64,000 bases of DNA from CAWHOW01 sp963831005 (GCA_963831005.1 CAWHOW010000033.1:62001-126000); one strand, 5' to 3'; positions 33,990-43,401 are shown, counted from the first letter of the stretch. The notes: generated by a model from the letters alone, not told the origin. Numbers and translations are program-made.

Positions 33990-34226
33990 ATGAATATACA
34001 AATTAAAAAACTTGAACTTATTGAATGGATTGCCCAGATGAGCGATACGAACATTATCAGCAGGATGGATAAAATTCGCAAGACATATCTTACAATTACA
34101 AAAGAAAAAGTAAAACCCATGAGCCTTGAAGAATTTTATGCAAGCATCGACAGGGCAGAAAAGGATATTAAATCAGGAAAGATTTATTCGCAGCAGGAAG
34201 CGGAAAAAGAAACTGAAAACTGGTAA
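33990..34226 (+). CDS. Putative antitoxin of RelE/ParE pair
   Basis: 78 residues, helical and charged, with a C-terminal MSLEEFYASIDRAEKDIKSGKIYSQQEAEKETENW. This tail resembles antitoxins that wrap RelE/ParE toxins. It ends five bases before the toxin gene and starts 48 bases after hicB, giving two toxin-antitoxin pairs in tandem. Confidence 0.75.
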   Translation: MNIQIKKLELIEWIAQMSDTNIISRMDKIRKTYLTITKEKVKPMSLEEFYASIDRAEKDIKSGKIYSQQEAEKETENW

Positions 34227-34231
34227 AGTTT

Positions 34232-34531
34232 ATGGAAATCGTTTGGACTCGTGAAGCCCTTGAAGAAACAAAATCAATTTATAAATACTATAAGTTAAAA
34301 GCTTCATTAAGGGTAGCAAAAAATATTAAAAACAAAATTTTCTCTACTGTAAAAGGCTTAAGTAAGCAAGTAAGAAAAGGACAAATTGAAGAATTATTAT
34401 CACACAAAAAAGGAGAATACAGGTATTTGGTTGCAGGTAATTATAAAGTGATTTATAAAATAACTGAAAAAGCAATTTATATATTGAAAGTATTTGATTG
34501 CAGACAAAATCCTGAAAAACTAAAATCATAA
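34232..34531 (+). CDS. RelE/ParE-family toxin
   Basis: 99 residues: MEIVWTREALEETKSIYKYYKLKASLRVAKNIKNKI, then GEYRYLVAGNYKVIYKITEKAIYILKVFDCRQNPEKL. The YRYLVAGNYKVIYKI strand and CRQNP ending (replacing HTRR) are typical of this fold. It is followed by a strong terminator. Confidence 0.88.
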   Translation: MEIVWTREALEETKSIYKYYKLKASLRVAKNIKNKIFSTVKGLSKQVRKGQIEELLSHKKGEYRYLVAGNYKVIYKITEKAIYILKVFDCRQNPEKLKS

Positions 34532-34558
34532 ATATATAGAAAAAGAAATATAAATTAT

Positions 34559-34591
34559 AGCGTGGGCAATTTAACCACGCTGTTTTTTTTT
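34559..34591 (+). terminator. Terminator after the toxin-antitoxin cluster
   Basis: Arms AGCGTGG and CCACGCT around a 9-base loop, followed by G and a run of nine T on the plus strand. Confidence 0.9.
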
Positions 34592-34666
34592 GTAGCAAAG
34601 AAATATAATAAGGAGTAACCCGAAAATCCTTTAAAAAGAGTAGGGGGAAATAAAAAAATAAAAATT

Positions 34667-35053
34667 ATGACGAATATTATTCTTGACACAAACATTATTT
34701 TAAAACGACCAAGTATTTTGGATATTCAAATCCCTGATATTCACTTTTTGATTCCTTATGATGCCTCTATTAAAAGGAGTAATTTAGTAAAACAGCGCAT
34801 TGAAAAAGCATATTCAGAAGGCATTATCTCTAAAATAAATTATGACCAACCAGAATTTAGAAAATACAGAGATGTATTAAAATCAAAAAACATAAGTGAT
34901 CCGGTTATTTCAATTATAGCAATTGCACTTGTCTATATAGATAAAGGAGAAACTATAAAGATCGCATCTCAAAACGATGAAATTAAGAGAATATCAAAGG
35001 ATCATAATATTGAAGTACTTTCTGAAAATGACATCAGCAAACTTCTTAAATAA
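34667..35053 (+). CDS. PIN-like domain protein
   Basis: 128 residues. It opens MTNIILDTNIILKRPS, with the first acidic residue of PIN nucleases, and has SDPVISIIAIAL and IASQNDEIKRISKDHNIEVLSE where later acidic residues of the fold would lie. No adjacent small antitoxin gene is seen: it follows the terminator and precedes a membrane protein gene by five bases. It may be a toxin whose partner is lost or a solitary PIN protein. Confidence 0.65.
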   Translation: MTNIILDTNIILKRPSILDIQIPDIHFLIPYDASIKRSNLVKQRIEKAYSEGIISKINYDQPEFRKYRDVLKSKNISDPVISIIAIALVYIDKGETIKIASQNDEIKRISKDHNIEVLSENDISKLLK

Positions 35054-35058
35054 TTATC

Positions 35059-35409
35059 ATGAACCATCAAGATGTAAGAAAAGGCATAACAAATGCTAGA
35101 TTTAATGAAAAAAATAGTGGAATCCTCTTTACAGAAATTAGTATTGTATCTATTGCTATAGGTTTTTCAACTTCATCATGGATTTTGTTTGGCGTTTCTT
35201 TGTTAGGGTTAATTCTAATTCTACAAATAAAAACTTTAGCATTAATATTGTGTATTATTTTTAGCATCATGTGGGCAGTAATAGGATATTATCTAGGCGA
35301 AATGATTTCAGGAACAAATGCTGCAATTGTGTTAGCAATAATTGGTTTACTTGCAGGTTTAGGAGCAAATATTAGTGCCTTAGAATGGGTTAAGGATATT
35401 GGAAAATAA
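35059..35409 (+). CDS. Small multi-pass membrane protein, unknown
   Basis: 116 residues with three or four hydrophobic segments (IVSIAIGFSTSSWILFGVSLLGLILILQI; LALILCIIFSIMWAVIGYYLG; AAIVLAIIGLLAGLGANIS). I recognise no family. It is closely spaced after the PIN-like gene and ends about ten bases before the start of the next gene, so the three are probably one transcript. Confidence 0.6.
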   Translation: MNHQDVRKGITNARFNEKNSGILFTEISIVSIAIGFSTSSWILFGVSLLGLILILQIKTLALILCIIFSIMWAVIGYYLGEMISGTNAAIVLAIIGLLAGLGANISALEWVKDIGK

Positions 35410-35419
35410 AAATAAAATC

Positions 35420-36325
35420 ATGAATAAACTTTTATCAATATTGTTAGTTTCGGGAACAGTATTGTCTGTTTTCGGTAATACAAGTAAATACAATTCTACT
35501 GCTAAAATAAAAAATGACCTATCAGAGTTGCAATTAAAAGGGAAAGTTAAATCTTTAACAGAAATAGTAAAAAATCAAAAATATACGGCTGACGATTTAT
35601 CTACTTGTGCTTTTTTACAGGCACATGGTTACAAAGATAAAACTTTGCAAGAGTTAATAAAGAAAGAGAATAAAAAGATTTACTTTTTTAATGAAAAAGG
35701 GTATAAGATAGAAGAGATTGACTCCAACTCAATCGGTGGTGTATTGTATACAGAATATACTTACAAATATGATTACTATGGGAATAAGATTGAGGTAGAA
35801 TGGCACACGCCATCTGGCAGTTTTAGTAGTAAAGCTATTTACAAATATGATTACTATGGGAACAATATTGAAGAAGACATGTACAACTTTAGCGGTAGTT
35901 TGGGTGAAAAAATAAATTATAAATATGATGACAAAGGGAATATGATTGAATCATCCAGCACTTCGAATGCATATAAAAAAAGTTTCAAATATGATGACAA
36001 AGGGAATAAGATAGAAGAGTGTGATAATTACAAGTCAGACGGAAGTTTGGATTCAAAATATACTTATAAGTATGATGATAAAAGAAATCTCATTGAGGAT
36101 AACATTTACGCAGGAAACGGCAGTTTAGGTCAAAATGAAATTTACAAATATGATGACAAAGGGAATATGATTGAAATGGAAGAAATAACATATTATAAAG
36201 ATAACAGTTCTATGAAAAGTTCTTATAAATACGATTATGATAATACAAGTAATTGGATAAAGAGAACTGAAATTGAAAATGATATTTCTATAGAAATTAC
36301 AGTGCGTGAAATAGTATATTACTAA
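35420..36325 (+). CDS. Exported protein with YKYDxxGN repeats
   Basis: 301 residues from the ATG at 35420 (a TTG seven codons upstream is less likely). It has a probable signal peptide (MNKLLSILLVSGTVLSVFG). The body holds about six degenerate repeats of the form YKYDDKGNxIE, which resemble the YD/RHS-type repeats in many Bacteroidetes secreted proteins and predict an elongated beta structure. The function is unknown. Confidence 0.7.
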   Translation: MNKLLSILLVSGTVLSVFGNTSKYNSTAKIKNDLSELQLKGKVKSLTEIVKNQKYTADDLSTCAFLQAHGYKDKTLQELIKKENKKIYFFNEKGYKIEEIDSNSIGGVLYTEYTYKYDYYGNKIEVEWHTPSGSFSSKAIYKYDYYGNNIEEDMYNFSGSLGEKINYKYDDKGNMIESSSTSNAYKKSFKYDDKGNKIEECDNYKSDGSLDSKYTYKYDDKRNLIEDNIYAGNGSLGQNEIYKYDDKGNMIEMEEITYYKDNSSMKSSYKYDYDNTSNWIKRTEIENDISIEITVREIVYY

Positions 36326-36382
36326 TTATATCCAAAGGCTTGCAAAGAGGGAAACTAATAAGTAAAACCTAATTAAAATGTT

Positions 36383-37210
36383 ATGAGAAAACAATGCTTT
36401 ATTACAGGTAGTATTTTATCATTCGTATTATTGCTTTATGGTTGTTTCAATATAGATGAAAATAGTAAAGAATATAAAGATGCGTATGAAAAGAATAAAA
36501 AGGAATTAGAAAGCTCCAGTAGCAATCAAGAGGATATGAGCACCTCTGAAAAGCCTGGAATAGATCTATCAAAAATCTATGGGAAATGGCTACTTGTCTA
36601 TTCCAAAAATACAGAGACAGGTGAATTAACAAAGGAAAATCCTGATTATTCCAAGCCCGATGAATACACTAAAAATGGTTATGCTACATATTATGATGTG
36701 AGTGGTTACAAAAGATATGATAAGTTTACCATAACTAATGATACTATTATATATTTAGAAAATAATAAGAAAAAATATTATACTATTCTTAACTTAAATC
36801 AAAATACTATGAAACTTGCTGTGGCAGACAAAAGTATTTCTTTTATGCAATCTATTTATGAACGTGCACCTGATGATAGTTATCAAGAAATAAATACTGA
36901 AAATATATTCGGCACATGGGTTCAATCGAAATTTATTAATAAATCAACTAATGCAGTAATTGAAGGTGCTGTCACATGGACTGATAGTCAAGATGCTGTT
37001 ACAATTTATAATAAAGATAATAGTTATTCCATAGGTTCAATTAAGAATAATAGTGTAGCTGGAAAATTCACAATAAGTAATAATACTCTTATAATGACAG
37101 CGAATGATGGTTCTCCGCTATATTATAAAATATTTAAGTTGACTAATAATGAATTTGTTTATTCGCCAACAAATAACCCAAATTTAATTTTTTTTAATTC
37201 AAAAAAATAA
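36383..37210 (+). CDS. Lipoprotein with two lipocalin-like domains
   Basis: 275 residues. Lipobox LYGC puts the lipidated Cys near residue 21. After a Ser/Glu linker come two similar beta-rich domains, starting at LSKIYGKWLLVYSKN (about residue 53) and ENIFGTWVQSKFINKS (about residue 173). The GxW start and overall pattern match Bacteroidetes lipocalin-like domains. It is probably surface-exposed or periplasmic; the ligand is unknown. Confidence 0.65.
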   Translation: MRKQCFITGSILSFVLLLYGCFNIDENSKEYKDAYEKNKKELESSSSNQEDMSTSEKPGIDLSKIYGKWLLVYSKNTETGELTKENPDYSKPDEYTKNGYATYYDVSGYKRYDKFTITNDTIIYLENNKKKYYTILNLNQNTMKLAVADKSISFMQSIYERAPDDSYQEINTENIFGTWVQSKFINKSTNAVIEGAVTWTDSQDAVTIYNKDNSYSIGSIKNNSVAGKFTISNNTLIMTANDGSPLYYKIFKLTNNEFVYSPTNNPNLIFFNSKK

Positions 37211-37222
37211 AAATTATACATT

Positions 37223-37402
37223 ATGACTAAGGAAATGCAATTGCAAATAGAAATTTTAGTACACTTAAAAGCGATTTTAAATGCACTAATTGATACTCAT
37301 TTTGAGAATATGAGCAGTGATGAAAAAAAAGAGTATGAGCAAAAATTAAATAAAATTATGAATGAAGAAAAACAAATTCTCAATAAAGAGTTCGGAAAAT
37401 AA
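37223..37402 (+). CDS. Small charged helical protein, unknown
   Basis: 59 residues starting MTKEMQLQIEILVHLKAIL and ending IMNEEKQILNKEFGK. It is strongly helical with a high Glu/Lys content. It starts 12 bases after the lipoprotein gene on the same strand and may be co-transcribed. I recognise no family. Confidence 0.5.
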   Translation: MTKEMQLQIEILVHLKAILNALIDTHFENMSSDEKKEYEQKLNKIMNEEKQILNKEFGK

Positions 37403-37479
37403 AACCCCTTAATAAACATGTGTAGTAAAGAAGTTTATGAAAGATAGTGAGTTAACTGCCTACTGCTGCTGCCTACTGC

Positions 37480-37568
37480 TTACTTTACTAATTTTATTTT
37501 CCCCTCTTTATTTACCAGGTACAAACCAAGAAATATCATTGCAATCCAGAAAACATATCCAAGATAAA
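37480..37568 (-). pseudogene. Remnant of the 3' end of an EamA transporter gene
   Basis: On the minus strand this reads GYVFWIAMIFLGLYLVNKEGK then IKLVK and stop. It is nearly identical to the C-terminus of the EamA gene at 38104 (GYFFWIAMIFLGLYLVNREGK). Over about 89 bases the two stretches are some 88% identical by eye. Nothing more of a gene precedes it, so it is a leftover of a tandem paralogue. The aspartic-protease gene lies between the two copies. Confidence 0.85.
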
Positions 37569-37607
37569 AGAAAAGATTTGTAACTTTGTATTCTAAAAGA
37601 AAAAAAT

Positions 37608-37988
37608 ATGGGTTTAGTTTATTCCAAAATAATATTATCAAATCCTGTTAAGGCGGAATTAAAACCAATTGAGGTAAAATGCCTTGTAGATACGGGTTCA
37701 ACGTATTTGAGCATTCCACAACATTTGGCTACACAACTTCAACTTAAAGAATTAGAAACACGCGAAGCTACTTTAGCCGATGGCAGTAGTAAAACAGTAC
37801 CTTATGCAGGTCCCGTTAAAGTAAGTTTTGAAAACAGGAGTTGTTTTGTTGGGACTTTAATTTTTGGTGATGAAGTTTTATTAGGCGCCATGCCAATGGA
37901 AGACATGGATTTAGTGGTTCAACCCAAATTACTGAAACTAACTGTAAATCCCGAAAGCCCTAATATTGCTAAAGGACATGTGAAATAA
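37608..37988 (+). CDS. Retroviral-type (clan AA) aspartic protease family protein
   Basis: 126 residues. KCLVDTGSTYLSIP carries the DTGS catalytic motif, followed by the flap-like region ATLADGSSKTVPYAGPVKVSF and LLGAMPMEDMDLVV, where the second hydrophobic-hydrophobic-Gly element is expected. The protein is one lobe and would act as a dimer. Family members in bacteria are mostly uncharacterised. A TAACTTTG box at 37581-37588 lies 19 bases before the start. The gene sits between two copies of an EamA 3' end. Confidence 0.8.
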   Translation: MGLVYSKIILSNPVKAELKPIEVKCLVDTGSTYLSIPQHLATQLQLKELETREATLADGSSKTVPYAGPVKVSFENRSCFVGTLIFGDEVLLGAMPMEDMDLVVQPKLLKLTVNPESPNIAKGHVK

Positions 37989-38004
37989 GTAAAAGAAAAT
38001 AACT

Positions 38005-38088
38005 AATATTCAATAATCAATATCCAATACTCAAATGAAGAAATACTTGCAAATTGAGCATTGATTGTTGGATATTGGAAATTGATTT
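38005..38088. repeat. Dispersed hairpin repeat, AATATCCAATACTC family
   Basis: Left arm TAATCAATATCCAATACTCA and right arm TTGATTGTTGGATATTGGAA pair imperfectly. Related to 21054-21135 and to the repeats flanking the four-helix-bundle gene. Confidence 0.65.
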
Positions 38089-38103
38089 TTTACTACTTCC
38101 TGT

Positions 38104-39005
38104 TTACTTCACCAATTTTATTTTCCCTTCCCTGTTTACCAAGTACAAACCAAGAAATATCATTGCAATCCAGAAAAAATATCCCATATAAAATGGTTCA
38201 CCATCAAGTATGCCCCACATAATAGCAACAATAGGTATTAAATAGGTAACCGATGAAGCAAACAACACCGAAGTTATTTTAATCAGTTTATTATATAACA
38301 TATTGGCAATGGCGGTTCCCATAACTGCCAATATGGAAATATAACCTAAAGCTTTTAATCCTACAGTACTCCCTGCTCGTGAAATAAAATCCGTACCCAT
38401 AAACAAATAAACACTTGCCAATATCCCCATTACAACAAATGCTATTGCAGTAATGGTTATTGAATCAATTTCTTTAAAATATCTTTTTACAATGTTTATA
38501 TTAATGGAATACAAAAATGTAGCAATTAACACATACATGCCATATCTGAAATTATTGTCAAATCCTTTAATTCCAACCGATAAAAGTCCCACGGCTCCTG
38601 CCAGTCCTACAAAAACACCGACAATATTATACCATTTCGTTTTGAGATTAAAGAATAGTACTCCAAGAATAAGAGCGAACAGGGGAGCGGCGGTGTTAAG
38701 TATCCCGGCAATTTCGCTGTCAATACCTTCCTGTGCACGTGCAAACAGGAAAGCAGGTATGCCATTTCCCAGTATACCAGAAATAGCCAGCAACCAATAC
38801 ATTTTTACCGGCACTGTTCGTATTCTTCTTATCACCAACGGAATCAAAACCAGAAAGGTAATGCTTAGCCTAAGCGCCCAACTTGCGAAGCTGGAAATCC
38901 TTCAAGTCCCCGCTTCATAAGGATGTAAGAACTTCCCCATGTAAGTACAAGGATGATGAGTATTGCCCACTTCCAAACTAATGTATTTACATTTCTTTTC
39001 CCCAT
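38104..39005 (-). pseudogene. EamA/DMT-family transporter with one frameshift
   Basis: A typical EamA exporter has ten helices and about 300 residues. The minus strand from 39005 encodes its start (MGKRNVNTLVWKWAILIILV then LTWGSSYILMKRGLEGFPAS) and then hits a stop. The remaining eight helices follow in another frame from about 38885 (LRLSITFLVLIPLVIRRIRTVP...). A one-base shift near 38880-38895 separates them. It may be a true inactivation or an assembly error. A paralogue remnant lies at 37480-37568. Confidence 0.85.
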
Positions 39006-39106
39006 TTATATTAATCAACAAGCGTGCAAAAATACAATTTATAACTGTCTGTGGTTTTAAACCAAAAATTTCATACGTAATTAATATATAATAAAACAGA
39101 TAGTCG

Positions 39107-39114
39107 TAATTTTG
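39107..39114 (+). promoter_or_regulatory. -7 box for aldehyde dehydrogenase
   Basis: TAATTTTG matches TAnnTTTG, 15 bases before the ATG at 39130. Confidence 0.5.
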
Positions 39115-39129
39115 CAGAAAATATAGATT

Positions 39130-40548
39130 ATGAAAGAATATAAAATATATGCAGCAGGAGAATTTGTTACAACTCCTGATAAGATTGGCGTTTACAATCC
39201 TTATGATAAGTCGCTTATTGCTGAAACATACTTAGCAGATAAAAAGGTACTCGAAACAGCTATTTTAAAAGCTTTATCAGTAGAGAAGGAGATGGCTATG
39301 CTACCTGCTTTTCAACGCTATGACATCCTAATGCAGGTGGCGGAGGAAATGAAATCAAAGAAAGAATATCTTTCCAAAATTCTTGCTGCTGAAGCTGCAA
39401 AACCTTTGAAATATGCAGTCTCCGAAATACAAAGGGCTATAGCTACTATTGTTGCCGCAGCGGAGGAGTCGAAACGCACTCCTATGGAATATATGCGCCT
39501 CGACTGGGAACCAACTGGGAAAGGCAAAGAAGGGCTGGTAAAATATTTTCCCTTAGGGCTTGTTTCCGGAATATCTCCTTTCAATTTCCCTATTAATTTA
39601 GCTATGCATAAAATTGCTCCGGCCATAGCTGCAGGCTGCCCAATCATTTTAAAGCCTGCAACTTCAACACCTTTATCTACACTTGAATTTGCACAGATCC
39701 TTGATAGAACATCTCTTCCCAAAGGAGCCGTTTCCATTCTTCCTATGAATAGGGAAACAGGAAATCTACTGGTAACAGATGAACGATTCAAGCTGCTGAC
39801 ATTTACCGGCTCCCCTGTAGTTGGCTGGAAAATGAAGAAGGATGCAGGAAAGAAGAAAGTTGTCCTTGAACTTGGCGGCAATGCAGGAGTAATTGTAACC
39901 GATTCAGCAGATATTGAATTTGCCGTGAAGCGATGTCTTGTCGGAGCATTTGCTTATGCCGGGCAGGTGTGCATACACACACAACGGATATATGTTGCTA
40001 AAAAAATCTTTAATGATTTTATGGAAATGTTTCTGGATGGTGCCGCTAAATTAAAGATGGGCAGTCCCTTGGAAATGGATACCGATATAACAGCCATGAT
40101 AGATGAAGAAAATGCTGTCCGCGTGGAAGAATGGGTAAACAATGCCGTTAAAAACGGAGCGGAAATTTGCTGCGGTGGAAACAGAAAAGGTACTTTTTAT
40201 GAACCAACTGTTTTGACCAATACTAAGAAAGATATGGATGTTTCCTGTAAAGAAATATTCGGCCCTGTTGCAATAATTGAACAATTCGAAAAATTTGAGC
40301 AGGCTGTTGATATGGTAAACGATAGTATTTACGGTCTTCAGGCTGGAGTATTTACAAACAAGGTTGAAGAGATGAATTACGCCTTTGCCAATTTACAAGT
40401 CGGTGGTGTAATTCATAATGATGTTTCCGTATTTCGGGTTGACCACATGCCTTATGGCGGCATAAAGGAATCAGGTATTGGCAGAGAAGGTGTTAAGTAT
40501 GCTATGCTTGATATGATGGAACCAAAGATACTGGTTAAATCATTTTAA
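39130..40548 (+). CDS. NAD(P)-dependent aldehyde dehydrogenase
   Basis: 472 residues of the ALDH superfamily. SPFNFPINLAMHKIAPAIAAGC (substrate/cofactor region), the general base region VLELGGNAGVIV, the catalytic Cys in AYAGQVCIHTQRI, and EIFGPVAII are intact. The short length and IHNDVSVFRVDHMPYGGIKESGIGREG end resemble lactaldehyde or phosphonate-type dehydrogenases, but the substrate cannot be fixed. It appears to be a single-gene unit. Confidence 0.9.
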   Translation: MKEYKIYAAGEFVTTPDKIGVYNPYDKSLIAETYLADKKVLETAILKALSVEKEMAMLPAFQRYDILMQVAEEMKSKKEYLSKILAAEAAKPLKYAVSEIQRAIATIVAAAEESKRTPMEYMRLDWEPTGKGKEGLVKYFPLGLVSGISPFNFPINLAMHKIAPAIAAGCPIILKPATSTPLSTLEFAQILDRTSLPKGAVSILPMNRETGNLLVTDERFKLLTFTGSPVVGWKMKKDAGKKKVVLELGGNAGVIVTDSADIEFAVKRCLVGAFAYAGQVCIHTQRIYVAKKIFNDFMEMFLDGAAKLKMGSPLEMDTDITAMIDEENAVRVEEWVNNAVKNGAEICCGGNRKGTFYEPTVLTNTKKDMDVSCKEIFGPVAIIEQFEKFEQAVDMVNDSIYGLQAGVFTNKVEEMNYAFANLQVGGVIHNDVSVFRVDHMPYGGIKESGIGREGVKYAMLDMMEPKILVKSF

Positions 40549-40577
40549 CATTTCCTTAACAATTATAAAAATTATTA

Positions 40578-40585
40578 TAAATTTG
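40578..40585 (+). promoter_or_regulatory. -7 box for T9SS cargo gene
   Basis: TAAATTTG matches TAnnTTTG, 52 bases before the start of the secreted protein gene. Confidence 0.5.
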
Positions 40586-40637
40586 CACCTTATTTTACTT
40601 TTATAACATTCATTTAAAAATAATTAAAAAACAGATC

Positions 40638-42914
40638 ATGAAAAAAATTACTTTACTATTAAGTATGGCATTACTGTTATGTTTTAGCGGAATTGCGCAA
40701 AAAAACATCAAAGGGGGCTCTCCGCTTTCTAGCAAGAAAAAAAGCACAGAAAAGAATTTTGCGAAAGTTGCAAAACAAACACATTCTCCTAATGTTCAAC
40801 CTCAAGAAATGATGACTTTAAGCGGTTATATGTCGGAAAGTTTTGAAGGTACTTTTCCTCCTGCAGGATGGACGCAACAGGATCCTGACGGTGGAACAGG
40901 CTGGGCTCAGGCTGCAAATGGTACTACTCCAGTTGATGGATTTGGTGGCGGAACACAAACTGTTCCTCCCGGAGGAGGTAATGAAGTAGCTTTTTGTTCA
41001 TATATTACCGGTGGGACATCTTATGATGATCAGTGGCTGATTACGCCACAATTTAATGTTGTGAGCGGTGACAGTTTAGGATTTGATCTTTGGTGGTTCG
41101 GCTCATATGAGGATTCTTTATTCGTACTTCTTTCTACTGCTACAAATGCAACAACTGATTTTACGACCACTCTTTTACAGGTTGACACAGTTGACCTTTC
41201 ACCTATGTCAACATGGAAACATTATTCCATTGACTTAACTCCTTATGCAGGACAAGCTATCTATGTTGCTTTCAGGGAGAAAATTTCCGATAATGTCGCT
41301 ATGGGTTCATACTTTGCTTTAGATCTTGTTTCTATGGGAATTCAACCTGCCAATGATGTTGCAACCCAATCTATTGATGTACCTGCAATTGATGCACAGG
41401 GCACTATAAGCCCAATGGCAACGGTTGTAAATATGGGGGCAGATACGCAAACATTTAACGTGACCATGAAAATTACAGGTGGATACACCTCAACAAAAAC
41501 AGTCACTTTGCTTCCGTCAGATTCTTCCCGGCAAGTTACTTTCGATAATTGGAGCGCTGTTAATGGGCATGATACGATAACTGTATTTACACAATTGGCA
41601 GGAGATGCTAATACATCAAATGATACTTTAACAAAAGTTGTTTCAGTTTTCCTTGATGCACAGGCATTGACCATAGATGTTCCTCCAATCATAGGTCCTG
41701 GATCTATGAACCCCCAGGCAACAGTAATTAATAATGGCGGACCTGCATCCAATTTCAATGTTACCATGACCATTACCGGAGGCTATTCCTCAACAAAGAC
41801 AGTAGCCTCACTCATGACCGATTCTACTGTACAAATTACATTTGACCCATGGAATGCCACTGTAGGAACTGACACTATTACGTTCTTCACACAATTAACA
41901 GGTGATACTATTACATATAATGATACTATTTCCCAAATTGTTGCTGTTCAAAATTTAACAAAAGTTTATTGTTACATTGCATACGATCCTACATCTACAC
42001 TTCCCCAAGGCCCTGCATATACTTACCTGCAGACTCCGGGTACTATAGTTTCACTTGCTGATCAGTCGAGCGAGAACTTTGTTGAAGGAGGCGCATGGGG
42101 CTTGGGAAATAAATGGTATGGAACTGTATATTCTGACAGTACATTCATTACAATTGATACTGTTACAGGTGCAAGAACTGTTATAGGTAATATGGGTGTT
42201 GATATGAACGGACTGGCTTATGATTATACCACTCACATATTTTTCGGTGTAAGCTGGGATGGATCTTCTTCGTCTTTATACACAATATCTTCTACTACAG
42301 GAGCAGCAACACTTATTGGGAACTCAGGAACAACTGACCTTTTAATAAACCTTGCCTGTGATACTATGGGTAACTTGTATTCATTAGGCACCACAAACGA
42401 GCTATTATATTCTGTTAACAAATCCACCGGTGTTGCAACATCTATAGGACCTATCGGATTTACAGCCGCATATGCACAGGGCATGGGATTTCAGTACAGT
42501 ACAAATACCTTGTTTCTTGCAGGTTATGACGAAGGTTCTTCTGCAGGCGATTTAAGTTTTGTAAACACTGCTACCGGCGCATCCACTGAAATTGGCGAAT
42601 TTGAAGACGGGGCAGAAATAGACGGCTTTGCAATACCTTATTATCCTCCTGTACCTACTGGAATAAGTGAAAAGACTGTAAACAATAACATCAGCATTTA
42701 CCCGAACCCTGCAAAGGATATATTGAATGTTATTTCAGGCGAAAACATAAGCAATGTTAAGTTATTCAATGAATACGGGCAGCTTGTGATGGATAATACT
42801 GTCAACAGCACAATTGATATTATCAGCACATCTGATTTGGCAGAAGGGGTATATTACCTAAGAGTTGAAACAAAGAAAGGTGTTTCAACCCGGAAAGTTG
42901 TTATCCAGAAATAG
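40638..42914 (+). CDS. Secreted protein with type IX secretion C-terminal domain
   Basis: 758 residues. A signal peptide (MKKITLLLSMALLLCFSGIAQ) is followed by a choice-of-anchor-J-type domain (SFEGTFPPAGWTQQDPDGG, DDQWLITPQFN, to about residue 225). Next come two CARDB-like Ig repeats (VNMGADTQTFNVTMKITGGYTS and INNGGPASNFNVTMTITGGYSS), then a propeller-like region with repeated TGAxTxIG. The C-terminal T9SS sorting domain is ISIYPNPAKDILNV...LAEGVYYLRVETKKG. It is probably an extracellular, surface-attached or released protein. It is closed by a strong terminator. Confidence 0.88.
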   Translation: MKKITLLLSMALLLCFSGIAQKNIKGGSPLSSKKKSTEKNFAKVAKQTHSPNVQPQEMMTLSGYMSESFEGTFPPAGWTQQDPDGGTGWAQAANGTTPVDGFGGGTQTVPPGGGNEVAFCSYITGGTSYDDQWLITPQFNVVSGDSLGFDLWWFGSYEDSLFVLLSTATNATTDFTTTLLQVDTVDLSPMSTWKHYSIDLTPYAGQAIYVAFREKISDNVAMGSYFALDLVSMGIQPANDVATQSIDVPAIDAQGTISPMATVVNMGADTQTFNVTMKITGGYTSTKTVTLLPSDSSRQVTFDNWSAVNGHDTITVFTQLAGDANTSNDTLTKVVSVFLDAQALTIDVPPIIGPGSMNPQATVINNGGPASNFNVTMTITGGYSSTKTVASLMTDSTVQITFDPWNATVGTDTITFFTQLTGDTITYNDTISQIVAVQNLTKVYCYIAYDPTSTLPQGPAYTYLQTPGTIVSLADQSSENFVEGGAWGLGNKWYGTVYSDSTFITIDTVTGARTVIGNMGVDMNGLAYDYTTHIFFGVSWDGSSSSLYTISSTTGAATLIGNSGTTDLLINLACDTMGNLYSLGTTNELLYSVNKSTGVATSIGPIGFTAAYAQGMGFQYSTNTLFLAGYDEGSSAGDLSFVNTATGASTEIGEFEDGAEIDGFAIPYYPPVPTGISEKTVNNNISIYPNPAKDILNVISGENISNVKLFNEYGQLVMDNTVNSTIDIISTSDLAEGVYYLRVETKKGVSTRKVVIQK

Positions 42915-42935
42915 CAACTGATATTTGTTACCACT

Positions 42936-42962
42936 AAAGGGGCGCTTAAGCGCCCCTTTTTT
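42936..42962 (+). terminator. Terminator after T9SS cargo gene
   Basis: Perfect 12-bp palindrome arms AAAGGGGCGCTT / AAGCGCCCCTTT followed by Ts, 21 bases past the stop. Confidence 0.92.
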
Positions 42963-43006
42963 ATTTCCGTTTTCACGTTCAATACAGGTAAACAACTTTT
43001 TCTTCT

Positions 43007-43014
43007 TATCTTTG
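43007..43014 (+). promoter_or_regulatory. -7 box for tmRNA
   Basis: TATCTTTG matches TAnnTTTG and lies 15 bases before the mature tmRNA 5' end, consistent with a short leader removed by RNase P. Confidence 0.55.
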
Positions 43015-43028
43015 CACTGCACAACAAC

Positions 43029-43400
43029 GGGGATGACCGGATTTGACAGCAGGTCGAGTTGGAGTGTAAGCATGCCGGGCGTTGTGAACATGGCCCGTAA
43101 AACTCAATTCTCACGCCATAATAACTGGCAACGATTACAATTACGCAATGGCTGCTTAATACAGGTTATTAAGCCCGTGCTGTTTCCCGGGAAACCTTTC
43201 TCAACGGTGTCCCGTGCGAAGCATCGCAAATGTTGAGATAAGCGTTGCAATGTCCTGCTGCAACGTCGAAAACCAAAGGGAATACGGTAATGGTGGGGCC
43301 GCTTTTTCCCAGCCTTTTCCCGACAACCAATAAAAAGCTAAGCATGTAGAAAGCCCTTTAGCTGCTTGTTTGGACGAGGGTTCGACTCCCTCCATCTCCA
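43029..43400 (+). ncRNA. ssrA: tmRNA (SsrA)
   Basis: The 5' end GGGGATGACCGGATTTGACA and the 3' end GGTTCGACTCCCTCCATCTCCA form the tRNA-like domain. The acceptor stem pairs GGGGATG with CATCTCC and the T arm has GTTCGACTC. CCA is not encoded. The tag reading frame at 43127-43159 encodes GNDYNYAMAA and TAA, an AMAA variant of the usual ALAA degradation tag. tmRNA with SmpB rescues stalled ribosomes. The 3' end is a classic integration site, and a recombinase remnant abuts it. Confidence 0.95.
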
Positions 43401-43401
43401 C

